Positions 1 through 12,600 of a DNA stretch of 64,000 nt are shown here, one piece after another. How positions within the stretch are numbered: position 1 is the first letter of the stretch; each line of letters opens with the position of its first letter. The notes under the pieces were generated by a model. That model searched no databases. It had not been told where the DNA came from and worked only from the letters and a program-made list of their open reading frames with translations. A program made the translations under genes and the position numbers. This DNA comes from Branchiostoma floridae (Eukaryota > Chordata > Leptocardii > Amphioxiformes > Branchiostomatidae), in assembly GCF_000003815.2 (NCBI RefSeq), contig NC_049988.1:2028678-2092677 (forward strand), in the 5' to 3' direction.

Positions 1-323
1 GTGTGGCTGAAAAGAGTTAATCAAACCCCACTGTAAGTATGGTATACACAAATAAATTGTGCTGAAAAAACACATATAGGTGTGAAAAAATAAACTCTAA
101 ACTATCCACATTACATTAACAATTTTTACATTATGTTAGTAGTAGGACGTGACATTTTAAGACTGTTAAAAAACTATAGTAGGCTATTTTCGCCTGTCGT
201 TTAAAATCGCCTCGTATGGATTTTCACTGAGATTCATTGCCTTGGTTACATCAATAAAAATGCCTCATGAAAACAGGAGAAGTGTGTTTTTTTTAGGACC
301 AGGAATAGATTTTCTACCTGTTT

Positions 324-735
324 GGATGGCGTTTAGCACCAAGGACAGGTTGTTAACCTGTGTGTGAATGGTGTTCAGCACCAGGGACAGATTGTTTACC
401 TGTGTGTGGATGATGTTTAGCACCAGGGACAATTTGTTTACCTGTGTGTGGATGGTGTTCAGCACCAGGGACAAATTGTTTGCCTGTGTGTGGATGGTGT
501 TCAGCACCAGGGACAAATTGTTTGCCTGTGTGTGGATGGTGTTCAGCACCAGGGACAGATTGTTAACCTGTCTTTGGATGGTGTTCAGCACCATGGACAG
601 ATTGTTTACTTGTGTGTGGATGGTGTATAGTAACAGATGTGTTCACCAGCGTATGAATAGTGTTCAGCACCATGGGCGGGAATTCTTAGATATGTGTGAA
701 AGGTGTTCAGCACCAGGGACAGGTTTATTTATTTT
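324..735. repeat. 42-bp minisatellite, about 9-10 units
   Basis: Units of 42 bp built around the words ttcagcaccagggaca and ttgtttacctgtgtgtgg recur at about 366, 408, 450, 492, 534, 576, 618 and 654, with degenerate copies at each end. Because 42 is a multiple of three and the unit lacks stops, long open frames exist on both strands (109 aa minus, 133 aa plus), each a 14-residue repeat. I read these as by-products of the repeat, not as a gene. Confidence 0.9.
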
Positions 736-768
736 CAGAAAGACCATGTCCAGACAACGATATATGTA

Positions 769-2104
769 ACATATATAATAAGTTCAGAACTTCGTTCTTT
801 TATTCTAACAGATAACTACTTTATTGGTGCAGTAGTACTCTTGCCATCTTTTTTTTTGTAATTTACCAAGTTGTTCTTAGAGTTCTTCAAGTCGGAAGTT
901 CAACTTCTTTACAATTGTGATGATTGGTACGGTCCCGACGGGTCCGAAATTGGACTGTATAAGGGTTTGGTACCGGTACAGAAAATTCAGGTCCATTTCC
1001 GGACCTGAACCTGATTCAGTATTTGAAAACGTTTGAATGAACGATACTCAAAAGAATGGTCCATATCGCTACAAAGAAATCAGATTCTGTTTTGTGGCGT
1101 ATTCGATTCCCATTGGTGTTTCTAAATCCTACACGGCTGTTTCTATACGATTGACTGTAAAGGTTGGTTGGTATAAATGGCTATAGACTCTATTCTACTT
1201 CGATCTTCTTATTTTCCTCGACCGGTTAGCTCCAAAACGTGTGAATCCCTGATCATATAATCTGTTAATTTTCCAATAGGTCCAACATCCGAAATTTTTC
1301 CGGACCGGTGCAATGGCAAAATCGGTTTTGTACCAGTACACCCCATCCCTAGATTCTATATGAAAAGTACGATCAACGAGTTAACCTGCCGTCTTTGTCA
1401 GTGCAAAGTTCAATAGATTTCCCATGTTCAGCATATTTAGAGGTGTTACGATTACAAAAGCACACTGTTTGCGGATATCGAATTCGACAGCTGTTAGTAG
1501 CGCAGCGCATGTATCTTTTTTTTTGTAACTTTGACCATGATAACTTTATTCAAACCATGACACAAATATTTGTATGGCAAGTTATCATGGATGATAAACT
1601 TTACTTAGTTTTCATACTTAGGGTGTAAGACATTGTGTGTAAAACAAGAAAACCACTCGCGTTCCTTGAGTAATTACTTAACGTTATATTTCCTCCGTTT
1701 CAGACACTCTGAATGTAATTACTTCACTTCCTACCGATCCTAACGGACACATTCTCCTACGCAGAGAGCGTTTTGCGACGACGTTGGAGTCACTGCGTAG
1801 GACAATGAACAGACAGAATTTGTGAATTTTACAGGTCCTGACAGACAGAATTTTCTTAGTTTGTACTAGGTATTGCCGAGTCAATTAATACTTTTTATTC
1901 CATACCATTTATCACCGACAGAATGACTATACAACACATGATATTTTTTAAAATATTTTATTCATACAATTTTCTCTCTCTGTGTCCACAGATAAACGTC
2001 GCCATGACAACCCTCAGGCTACAGAATGAATCATTAGACTAGCACGAGGCCTGGCCGCAGAGGTATTGGACTGTGCGCCCATAAACCCAAGATATGATGC
2101 TATG
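769..2104. other. Intergenic stretch, no gene recognised
   Basis: Only short unrelated open frames are present. Between about 950 and 1350 several CCGGTACC/GGTCCGG-type words recur (ttggtaccggtacag, ttttgtaccagtacacc, tttccggacc), suggesting a decayed dispersed repeat, but I could not define its ends. Confidence 0.5.
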
Positions 2105-2495
2105 AAGCATTTTGCTTCTTTCTATTGAAAAACAGTTTCACCGCTTTAGAGAATAACACTGGTAGTGCCATCAAACTAATCAAAATAGTTTGCTTCTTTC
2201 TACTGGAAAACAGTTATCGAAATCAATTCGGACAGAGCTATCAAATTAAACAGTTTGCTTCTGTCTGCCGAGTAACAGTATCTTCTCTATAGAAAATAAC
2301 ACGGGCAGTGCTATCGAACTAAGCAGAAGAGTTTGACTCAATCCACTAGATAACAATATCACCACTTTAGAAATTAAACAGGCTGTACCAACAAAGTTAT
2401 CACATTAAAACGGTTTGATTCTTTCTACTGGAAACCAGTATCAGCTAATCAGAAACTAAATTGATCAGTGCCATCAAACTAAACTAGAGTTAAAC
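2105..2495. repeat. Degenerate satellite, about 75-bp unit, five copies
   Basis: The word tttgcttctttctactgg, followed by aacagt and later by gtgccatcaaactaa, recurs at about 2111, 2189, 2263, 2332 and 2413, with spacings of 69 to 81 bp. Copies are diverged by substitutions and small indels. No open frame runs through the block. Confidence 0.65.
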
Positions 2496-2676
2496 GAACA
2501 CATACCTTCGTCTTGTTCTTATAACAATTTTCAACTATTACAATATTACATATTTACCATGTTTTCTACATATCGCTGCCAAATGTGCATGAAAACGTAT
2601 AGAAAATATATTTACTATTCTGTTACATTGCACATACTATCATAACATCCATCCATCATATTGTAAATATAAGATA

Positions 2677-3625
2677 CAGTGGAAGCCGCTTAATTGCACA
2701 CCCAATTTGCCAGCAAATTTCGTGCAATTATCCGGCGTGTGCGATAATGCGGAGTTGGTCACTTGGACCACACCACCACGGGTGGAGGGACCGAGAGGTG
2801 GTATGGGAGTTAGTATAATACAAATTTGACATTTATTGGCACAAAGAAAGCAGACACACATAATGTACATGTAGTTATTAACTTTATTTTTTTATTCATA
2901 AATGTTAACAAGAAACTGGTGTTTTTTTGGCAGACTCAAAAAACGATACGGATTGGAGTTCTTAACCGCTAGAGTAACAGTACTTGCGCAATTAAATTTA
3001 TATCTCTACCATACAGATCACATTCTATTAAACCGCAAGCTTTGCACATATGAAGTGCTATTCTTACAAGTTATACAGTATAAGATTACAATTCAATAAA
3101 GATGTTTAAATCAGTGGCTCAGTACACATGTAAATATGGACGTCGTAAAAAAACAAGAACATCTTTTGCCGAAATATCCGAAGAAATCATGATGGCGTCA
3201 ATAGCTAAAACATCTACAAAGACGAACAAAACTCTGCTTGCAGTCGAAAATAATGAATTTGGTTTCACAATTTTGAGTTGAGCTGACGGCAAGTGTGGCA
3301 ATGATAAACATCACACATTCTTACCCTTCGAGTTACAAGCTCTTGGACAGCTAGCGCCGAAAAATCCACCCTAACACAGGAAACAAGCCGGCGTCGAAGC
3401 GTCGTTGCAGAACTGTAAATATCCCACCATCCAATAGAGAACAGTTGTTTTTGAGTATGTGACAACAGGTTGTTTACCAAATCGTAATGCCGGCTTTGGC
3501 GACCTTTGCTTTGGCGGGCGGGTGTCTCTTCATGGAGTGAATGGGAGACGGTTTGGCATTTGGGGATTCCGTGCAATAACCCGAAGTGTGCGTTTATCCG
3601 AGGTGCAATTAACTGGCTTCCACTG
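2677..3625. mobile_element. Non-autonomous pogo/Tigger-like TIR element
   Basis: The left end starts CAGTGGAAGCCGCTTAATTG directly after TA (2675-2676). The right end, read on the minus strand, starts CAGTGGAAGCCAGTTAATTG and is followed by TA (3626-3627). A TA duplication with CAGT-starting ends is what the pogo/Tigger branch of Tc1/mariner shows. The 949-bp interior has no transposase frame (best ORF 155 aa, unrecognised), so this would be a deletion derivative moved in trans. Confidence 0.65.
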
Positions 3626-4273
3626 TAATATGTTTCTGATAGCAATTCAATTATAGTAAAACTAGAGTTCGGCGACCTCATACCTCCATGAAAATTTAGA
3701 GCTTTCGTAAATTTCATATAGTGGACTAACATATTAACATAATTTATGCCTGGTGTTGTTCATCATTGACTAACGTACACATTAAACAATTATAAAATTC
3801 CCATTATTAATCATAAAGCGGTTTTGCAATTTTTACATTATTGAAAATTATGAAAATAAGTTCCTCATTACCATAATTGGTATCTGCTTATATTCCACCT
3901 ATCATAATGAACATGTGTTACATTTATTGAAGTCCAGCTATTGAAAACAATGGAATTATACAATTTCCTCATTAATTATGTAAATTAAGTCCTCATTTGC
4001 ATAACATGTATATCATTGTGAACATCTTTGTCTAAGGTATCCGCATGCCTAATATGATGCCATTCCGAAAATCCTTTCTGCAGTTATCCTCTTTGGAATG
4101 TCTTGACAACAATGCCCCTGCAGTTTAGAAATTAAATGTTAGGGGGATGAAACTTGTCCCACTTTGTCATGACACTGAAAGCTATCTACCACCCAAATGT
4201 CAAGACCATATCACGTCCAGGACAAAAGATACATAGAAAAAAACTGCTATGATAGAATATTCCCATTGACTAT

Positions 4274-6377
4274 CGGCTACTTCACAATCAAATGTACCCA
4301 TTTTTTTTCTGACATGTTATCAGTTGATAGCAAAAGATACACAGTCTATAGCTGTTTTATAAATTCATTTCCCAAAACCTGGTACAACAAGGAACATGTC
4401 ACAAAAAGAATTTTGTAAATCGGTCAATATTTGGCAAAAATATTGACCAAAATATAACATAAAAATGCCCAATTTTAAGCGTTATCGGGGACCATTCAGT
4501 TTTTACTAATTCTTAAACCTTTGATCTAACAGAAAAATTGTAGTTGGTAGTTAGAAACCACTTGCTTTTGATATGCGGTCATGTGACTACTAGTGATTTT
4601 ATGCTTTTTTTGAAGGACATGACCATTTTTTGGTTCCATATGGACTATTTTCCCATTTTACCCACACGTTGACAGATTCCAATGTTATTTTAACTGGATA
4701 TATCTGTAGTCTGTAGCAGCTAATTGTTTGGTAATATTGGTGTTGTCTTTGTGTGTAAAAGTAAGGTATTATGTGTATATAAGGTCAGAAGTAGAATAAG
4801 ACCAGTAGCACACTCTTATGACATATTATTTACAAGCAAAGTCCAGGATGTCATTTTCCGAAAAAAATCTGTAGCGTCCGTACCCCCTTTAATTTCTGTA
4901 CTAAGTAAATCCCACAAGCTTGTGATTATGACAGTTAAGAGGTCTCTATTACCACATACTAGAACACCCTTTAAACCATTGCTGTCCTGAAAACTCTGTC
5001 TAGTATAGCACCATAAACATCAAAATGTAGCGTCCGTACCCCCTGTAGCGTCCGTACCCCCACCTGTAGCGTCCGTACCCCCATTTGAAGCTTTTTAGCA
5101 AAATGCTGTTAAAATTGCTGTCCAACTGCTACAATTCTGATTCAATACATTAATTACAGTTCTTACAGATATGATTGGTTAACTTTTTTCTCTAAAAATG
5201 TGACTTTTCAATGAATTTGAGCTGCATTTTTCTGAGATTTCCTCCACAAATCCACATTTGCTACACCCCCTCAGACTTCATAAATGGTTCATTCCAAAGC
5301 AGCCAAAGATGGATGTGAGATGATATTTGATAGTCCCCCATGAGTTAAGCTGATATAAGAACACCAGTTTGGTATATCTACATTATACAAGGCATAAATT
5401 AAACATAGTATTACATAGTATGTAATGTGTAGCGTCCGTACCCCCTGCACTATCGTTTCTCTTGTCCAAACTAATATGTACATAGCATGTATTCAAGAAA
5501 GATGCAAGTATACATTGCTGGTTTGATGGCATGGGAAGCACTGTGTTATATTCTTTCATGTAAACAATCATTTCTTTATCACAGATTCTGTAACTTCTAT
5601 CAGTAGGCCTGTTATCAAAAAAGTAGAGTACAGATCCAACTGGGTGGAATCTCAACTGGCATATTTATATTCTCATTTTCTTTGTTAAACTGCTGCAGTA
5701 GCATTAATGGATGCTTCAATTAATAAATAGTTAATGATTATTAGAAAATGGACATGTTTAGTGGGCTAATTCCATTGTTCACTACCAGTCTTTACTATAA
5801 TTGTGTAGCGTCCGTACCCCCCTTGAAATGTTCATTAATGGTCATATGAAAGATTCTATGTTATGTTATACATTATATCTGTTGTAATTTTATGTAGAAG
5901 CCCAATAAGGATAGATAACCACCAACATTTAGCTACTATGGTGCCTGGATTAAGAATTATAGTATTTGATCTTTGCTGCAAGCCAAAATACCCGCATATC
6001 ATTATAGCTGCTTTAGCAACAGATAACCAGAAAATGACCTAACATAGTCATACTGCAACTTGAGTTGATTTTTTAGCATAGCAAATGTTAATCATACAAG
6101 AAGATAAGGATAAAACACCCATTTTCTGTTCTAATGTTGAATATACGGTATGCTGCAGTTCCAGTAATTCTACAGTTGTAGCGTCCGTACCCCCTTAGTG
6201 ATCCATTTATAAAAGCCCATGTACCGAAGTTATAAAAGCTCGTTGTGCGGAGATCCTTTAGGATAGTATGCCCAAGGTATGTACCTTTGAACTGCTAACA
6301 ACAAAAAAAGAATAAAATGGAGTTGAATTTTCACCCCTAGTGACCCCCTTTTGGTACATTAGATTGTGAAGTAGCCG
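4274..6377. mobile_element. 2.1-kb TIR element carrying seven 18-bp words
   Basis: Left end CGGCTACTTCACAATCAAAT follows TAT (4271-4273). The right end, read on the minus strand, is CGGCTACTTCACAATCTAAT and precedes TAT (6378-6380). Repeat copies at 42-44 kb have uninterrupted sequence at this point (cattaattatgcaaat), so the insert and a 2-3 bp TA(T) duplication are well delimited. There is no transposase-like ORF. The interior carries seven direct copies of an 18-bp word, plausible transposase-binding sites. Superfamily is uncertain (Tc1/mariner or PIF/Harbinger type). Confidence 0.75.
4870..6194 (+). repeat. Seven exact copies of TGTAGCGTCCGTACCCCC
   Basis: Identical 18-mers occur, all in the same orientation, at 4870-4887, 5026-5043, 5044-5061, 5065-5082, 5428-5445, 5804-5821 and 6177-6194. 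Three are adjacent (offsets 18 and 21 bp); the later ones are 363, 376 and 373 bp apart. The flanks between copies are not similar, so this is a conserved short word, not a diverged tandem array. Confidence 0.95.
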
Positions 6378-6938
6378 TATGCAAATGTATTCCTATTTTG
6401 CATAATTAGTATTTCATTTTGTAAAACATTGTCTAAGGTACCTACATACCAAAAATCATTAATATCCGTTGTTCCCTTCTTGAGTTATGAAAAGTCCTTT
6501 TTACCAACAAATTTCTACCCATTTTGACCTACATGGTACGGCCCGCCTGTGACACGTGGAGGTCAAGGAGTCATGACCCATGGGCCTTAGGAACGCGTCA
6601 ACTGTGGTGTGCAGGCTAGGGGTGGAATCAACCAAACCAGGCAGGGGGGTTGTAATGCTTCTGAAGTTTATGGCAAAAATGCCCCTGCTATCCCTAAACT
6701 AGCCGCTAGGGGGCCCAAACTTATGTCACTAATTCCTGACCACAAGAGCTATCTAACACCCAAAATTCGTGACCATAGCTTGTTCAGAAGATGAGAAAAC
6801 ACACCCGGATGATGCGCTGCAGTACCAAGGGAAGCCGCTAGGGGGCCCAAAATCTAATCATTTCCAGCTTTCATCACACCCTACCAACACACCAAGTATG
6901 AAACCAATCCACCAGGCCCTTCTTGAGTTATCTTGTTT

Positions 6939-6969
<31 letters not shown>

Positions 6970-7251
6970 CAGGGTAAAATATAACCTCCATTCCATTCCA
7001 TTTCATGGAGGTAATAAATGATCACAATGATCATGTATGGCCCGCAAAGTTGACCTTTAATCCCTATATACTAATGAGGTCAGTAAGTGGGGAGGGGGGC
7101 ATAGCGAGGGGCACATTCGAAGGGAAGTTAAACATTTGTTGGTTTAGATAAACCAAGTTTTTCTATTGATTTATGTGTTCTCTAGGATACATAGCAAATT
7201 TGAACGGTCATAATTTCACTATAGTCTTACTACACGTCACACCAAGCCTAC

Positions 7252-7509
7252 CTGTAAAACAACAGTCTTCTGACGACTTTCCGCCATGTCACTTGTAAAC
7301 ATGGCCCTGAAGTAGGGGCTGGCCGCGGACAGAACAAGCCGATGGCAGGGGAACCGCCGGCCCTCGACTTCAAGGACGACATCCTGCAGTACCCCAGCCT
7401 TCTGTAAGTCGCCCACAGTTCCAAGAAACCCGTGCAGATAGCTCTCGTCTTGGTAGGAACGAGGACGAACTGCGCTGACGTGGGATTCTTGGTCTGTGGC
7501 GGCCATCAT
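7252..7509 (-). pseudogene. Orphan first exon of a BTB-kelch gene
   Basis: This exon encodes about 86 residues starting [12 protein letters not shown] and ending in the BTB core ([19 protein letters not shown], then [13 protein letters not shown]), with a good donor CAG|GTAGGC. It is nearly identical to exon 1 of the five complete copies to its right, including about 200 bp of intron 1 (7035-7250) and the upstream block. No BACK or kelch exon is visible down to position 1, although intron 1 in the other copies is at most 2.8 kb. Either the rest was lost, or it lies beyond the left edge after transposon expansion of the intron. I favour a solitary leftover of the tandem duplication. Confidence 0.7.
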
Positions 7510-7533
7510 GATGATGATGATGGTATGACCCTA

Positions 7534-7546
7534 GGGTCAAAGGTTG
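7534..7546 (+). promoter_or_regulatory. DR1-like nuclear receptor motif, orphan copy
   Basis: GGGTCA-A-AGGTTG lies 25 bp upstream of the second ATG of the orphan exon. It has the form of a direct repeat spaced by one base, as bound by RXR, HNF4 or COUP-type receptors. Function is inferred only from position and recurrence. Confidence 0.4.
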
Positions 7547-7929
7547 TAGACTAGACACACACACACTGATTACCCACATAATATAGCAGTAAGAGATGGA
7601 CATGGATCACAGCTGCTGGCTGCTGTGAAGATCCTTCGATCGCTGTGGTCACAGGTCCCAACGGAAAGAGTGCTACCATCACCCTTTGAGATGGGAGGAT
7701 GCCTACCTTAATTTTGAATGAGAGCTTTATTTTGGTTCTTGCAGTTTAGTACATAAACTGAAATTCTAATCCAAATTACAAGTGTGGGCTTATGTTCGCC
7801 CAAGAGTATCAGTCTTAAAAAAGTATAATTATAAAACATTCATTATAAAATATACTTACATAATAAAAGACGTCAGCGTTTCGTCTTCCAGAGAACATTA
7901 AGCAATTGTCATTGAGAGGAAATGAATGT

Positions 7930-8889
7930 CTACAAGGTCTTGTTATACAGAGATGTTGCCTGATACAAAAACGACTTTCGAAGTCGCTCAGTGCGACACG
8001 CCGGTAGTGTTAGCTGGTTGCTGTTCCTTAGTGTGCGTCCAGTCTGCTGTTGCCTGTTCCCCGTAACCATGTAGTGTAGCGGATGGTCACTGGCGCGCAT
8101 CTGGTTTAGAAGTGTCACTGCTGCTTCTTCACGCCTGGACTGGAGAGTTGGCAGGAGGGTAGTCGTGCAGGAGGCATCACTGTTACGGTGAATGATCCTC
8201 ATGGCTCTTTTCTGTACTGCCTCGAGGGTGTTTGACTGTGAGATGGTGCACCCAACGTACACAACGTTTGCATATTCCAGTACCGGTCTGATGAGGGTTG
8301 TGTACACTGTTGTTAAATCCTCAGCAGGCATACCACCTTTGGCAAGAAGACGTAGGAAGTGCAAGCGTTGAGAGCCTTTTCCCGTCACGTGAGAAATGTG
8401 GCTGTCATACTGGATGGGATGATGGGTTTCGTGTTTGACAGTTCGAGAGGACATATACACCAGGAATAGGTAAGGTGACAAGACTCCCCCCTGGGGTACA
8501 CCGGAAGTGACGTCGTGCCAGCTGCTGAATTCACCGTTGGCGGCGACACGCTGTTTCCTGCCAGACAGATAACTGTTGATCCAAGTCAACATTTGAACGG
8601 GGATACGGCGTGTAGCAAGGTGCTGTAGAAGAATCCCATGGTCTACTTTGTCAAAAGCCTTTGACATATCTGCAAGTAACACGCGCACCACTGATGTCTG
8701 CTTGTTGTCAAGACTAGTGACCCAGGACTGGTATGCCTTTAGCAGTGCAGCAGTGGTTGACGATTTTGATAATTTTAAGGTGTAGATCACCGAAATCCAT
8801 ATCTGTATCGCTGACAGGAAGGCTCTGTTTTCCGTACTGTAAACTTGAATATTGATTCGAGGATTGGAAATTTTACTCTCACGTGCCAT
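7930..8889 (-). mobile_element. LINE reverse transcriptase fragment lacking YxDD
   Basis: A 319-aa open frame shows reverse transcriptase blocks in order: LLADMSKAFDKVDH, the thumb-side YLSGRKQRV and SGVPQGGVLSPYLFLVYM. It then jumps to the C-terminal part (RPVLEYANVVYVGC, LEAVQKRAMRIIHR, LYN near the end). The segment that should carry the catalytic Y/F-A-D-D is missing between VYM and SSRTVKHETHH, so this is an internally deleted, inactive copy of a Jockey/CR1-type non-LTR element. It lies between the orphan exon and the 3' end of kelch copy A. Confidence 0.85.
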
Positions 8890-9127
8890 AAAGGAGATCT
8901 CATGATTTTATTTTTTGTTGGCATGTCTTGACTGTGTGTGAATCTATGTAATGCTATACAGTAATCAGCTGTTGGACCATTTTTTTTTTTGCTTGGAAGT
9001 AATGTTAGATCTGCATATGACATTTTCGTACATTATATGGCAGCTTGACTACCCTTTCAATGAGCCTTGAAACAGAGTAGCTTTTGGCTAAAGGTTGACT
9101 CTTTGTATCTTTCAGTAACATTGAATA

Positions 9128-9133
9128 TTTATT
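9128..9133 (-). promoter_or_regulatory. Candidate poly(A) signal, copy A
   Basis: AATAAA on the minus strand, about 550 bp past the stop of copy A, within a word (CAATAAATAT) present at the same relative place in other copies. Confidence 0.5.
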
Positions 9134-9682
9134 GTTAGGAAAGAAAAAAATGAGTAAAGATCAACATTTTACATAGAAACAAACCTTGTAATCTAAATAT
9201 GTGTTTGACTTTGCCATTGGCTTGTTCGAGAAACGCTAGTAAGGAAGAACATATAGATAGTCCCTGTGACCAAATGAGTTTCATTACATCCTTAACATTT
9301 CACTATACAGGTTCTCTCGTCCCTTGCCTAGGGTCTGACCAGTGTGGGGGCTGCTATATGCATGGTTTAGTCAGGCTAACGCATATACAAAATTAATCAC
9401 ACTACAAGGAACTTTTGTAATGTAATAATAGAATACAAGTAGAAAAATTGTATAGTTTTACAATAGACATAATGATTGGTCTTAGACTTGAAGAAACAGC
9501 ACATCACTTAGGTCAGTCATACACAGAATGGCCCCTATATATGCAAGAAACAAGGGTTTTTGTCAAAGATCAAAGTGCTACTTAGAAGTATAAAATGTAC
9601 TATAAGTTGTCCGTTGAGGACATATTCCACAACCCCAGACATAAATGTCATTAAGCTGGTGAGCATACGAAGTGGTGTGTTT

Positions 9683-12600
9683 TTATATACCCTTCAGATA
9701 TCGTAGGCTTATACGTGCCACAGGGCAGTGAGGAGCATGCGCACAATAGTCCTTATCAATATCAGGTAGATTGGCCTTCAAATCTCTCCAGGCATCAGCA
9801 GACTTGTCATACACATATACAAGATATACTTCTCCTTGCCGGGAGTTACGTCTACAGGTTAACAATATATGCAGCTGGTTCTCCAGTACAAAAAGCCTGG
9901 GATCATTATCAACATCACGCGTATAGTCTCCTGGGTCCGGCCAGCCTTGCAGTTTCTGCCAGCAGTCTGACTCTGTGTCGTACATGGTGGTCTGGGTGAA
10001 GAAGAAATCTGTCAAGAAAATGTCCGTTCCCATGGCAACGGCTGTACAGACGTCTGGTATGAGTATTGGCGGGGTCCGCTTGCTCCAACGGTCTTGGCTC
10101 GGGTCATAGCGATGTATTTCAGTGTTTGTGAGGAAATAGATGTTAGGACCACAGGGCAATACTGCAAACTCCACTATACGTCCGTCAAGTTGCAGCTGCG
10201 CACACTCCTGCCACTGGTTTGTGTGCCGGTTGTACTTTCTTATCTGCAGCAATGTACTACGTGTTTTCATATGCAGCAACATACTCCAATGTCTCTTTTC
10301 TTTGTGATAAACAGCAACGTGGTATAAAGTTCCATCAACTTCAAAAAAGGAGGGCTTGTTGTAGGACTTGAAATCTTCTTCCGCCTTAGATACTGAAGAC
10401 ATACCCATATTTTCCCACACATTCTTGGCATGGTTGTACTTGAATAGAGACACCTGATTCTCATCCTCTAATTCTTTAGTTTCCAGCATGTAAATGTTGT
10501 TATCACTGGTGACTGTTATGGGTGAGTAATCAGGAAAGTCTCCGGGTTTGTAACTGCAGCTGATGTACTTCCCTTCCTGGGGGTTCATGAAGAGGATCTC
10601 GTTGGACCTGGAGGGGGATGAAATGCACAGTTTTCTTTAGAGATGAGGCTAAGCACACTGCTAAAGTCATCAAATCTTATCTTGCAGCCTGATGGAAATA
10701 TGCTTCATTATAAGACTTTAATGACGTGGAAAGTGAAACAAAGAAGATGGCATAGATACCCGCATTCTGAATTGTCTGAATTGTACAGCATAGCCATTTC
10801 CATTGTAAGCCCAAGCCTCGGCTTCAGGTTGTGGTTGCTCTTTTGTACCACATTCCTGATGTACTCAGAACTCCCAGGATCCTCCCTGACCAGGTTATGT
10901 ACCAAGATGGCTGCCGTGTCGTCTGAGGTCAGCAGGTTGAAGCGAATGTACTGGAGGATGCTGGGTAGGTGGTGCAGTCTGTAGGATACAGGGTACAGGT
11001 GGGTTCAACTGACTTCTTGGCTAAACATCAACTTGTCAATAACATACATTTATTTCATGCTGAAACCATAAGATGTACCTCTACAATGTAGACCACTAAC
11101 ACCCACCTGTCCTCCCTGCTGTGCTGCACCCATCTCACCACAGCCTCCCACACTGTTGTCTCCACTTTAGCATCCAGCTCATCGTGGCTGATGATCTCAG
11201 TCAGCTGATTCACACTCAGGCTGCTGAACTCCTTGCTGAAGGCAATCTGTGGAGGTGCAGAGAGTACATGTACATGATTGTAGGATACTGTCAAAAACAT
11301 TCCATTCCAAAAATGTACCATTACTTTGAAGGTTACATAATTGAAATTTGTAGATGACACCTTCTAAAGATTTACCACTCAGAAATTATACCAACTTTAA
11401 TGTGCAAAAGTTTTAAATGGTTTTAACACACAAACAAATATGCCATGATAGAGTCCATAAACCCTTGTACACTGGTATGAGAAGGAGGTTATAAAACTAG
11501 AGTTCCACGACCCCATACCTCCGTTAACTGTATTCCTTCTGCTTTTCTATTTCCTCATAAGACATTCAGTTGTGGTCCTTTAAAAACCAAAACAGCCTGG
11601 CCAATAGACATATATATATATAATACTCTTCCATGGCAGAATGAAGCATCACCTTACAATTACCATGTTCACAGATGCAAGCATCACTCAGACAGTCAGA
11701 GGTTAATCAAAATTTCCTCATATTAGCTATATAATATAGACTGTACCATTTACATGAAAAACATTTGGCTCAATGATGAACTTGCAACATGAAAACGAGT
11801 TATTCTAAATGTATAGTAATGTTTTTACAACATATCTCAAAGCATATGTAGGGAAACAAAACCAAGCTGGTCCTGTTATACTATGTATTGCCTTTCTTTC
11901 TAAAGAGGTAGTTTGCACATACAGAACAGAGTACTAGGTTGATAATAATGAGGATTTGCATACATTTGTACTAACCATGTCTAACTAACTAACTAGGCAA
12001 ATGAGGATTTATATTCAACAATGCTCACACGTAACTTCAAACTTGAAAAAATCAGACCAACCTCAACAAAGTTTCTATGGATCAACTGCAGACAACGGTT
12101 TTGGACAATGTCCACAGAGAAGACATCAGCAAACTTGTACAGCTCCACACAGGTGGAGCGCTCCACATTCATGGCCATGTAGCTGCTGCAGGTGTCTCTA
12201 ACATAGTCCAGTTGGAGGAGGTCGGCTGCCTGGTACAGGGGCTGCACTTTGTCCAGGAAAACATGGAGGGTTCCCGAGTAGATGTAACTCAGGATCTCCC
12301 CGAGCATGTCTGCATCCAAACCCTACAAAACAATATAACATAAAATTGTTCAATGTATGCAAAATAGTGTAGCATTATCAGGATACGCTGTTATCTAGCA
12401 GGGAAATATATATAACGCTATCACAAAAATTCTCATTGGACTGTCAAATTTCATTCCATTCTTTTACTTCATCCACATAATCTCTACTATTTGAGCATAT
12501 GATAATTATTTGTGTTTGAGGAACTAACTCTGTTACCGTGACGAATTAGCAAATAATTGAGTTTCTGCAGTAACGCAGGTGTACCACAGGTGTGGGATCA

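Larger units (their letters stand above)
3661..7014 (+). repeat. Modular dispersed repeat, copy 1, interrupted
   Basis: The family begins actagagttcggcgacctca and ends in (CA)n followed by tttcatggaggtaa; the inner words tacctccatgaaaa and ttttcatggaggta form short terminal inverted repeats. The body is a chain of related modules, each with a Y-x-P...LSS-x-E...DKNAPA-V/I-P-KL-x-x-RGPK-like reading frame, AT-rich spacers and ATGCAAAT octamers. Copy 1 is split at 4271-4380 / 6378 by a 2.1-kb TIR element; outside the insert it matches copies 2-4 at 42-46 kb. Confidence 0.75.

Noticed and set aside
3265-3732. 155-aa minus-strand frame
   Set aside because: It runs across the right end of the pogo/Tigger-like element and into the adjacent repeat. 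The composition is not protein-like and no motif is seen.
4870-6194. CRISPR-like spaced repeats
   Set aside because: The 18-mers are irregularly spaced (18 to 376 bp) in an intron-rich eukaryotic sequence inside a TIR element. There are no cas genes and no regular spacers.
12001-12343. Plus-strand frames opposite BTB exon 2, recurring in every kelch copy
   Set aside because: They are antisense of a conserved coding exon. Their recurrence reflects duplication of the exon, and splice signals support only the minus strand.
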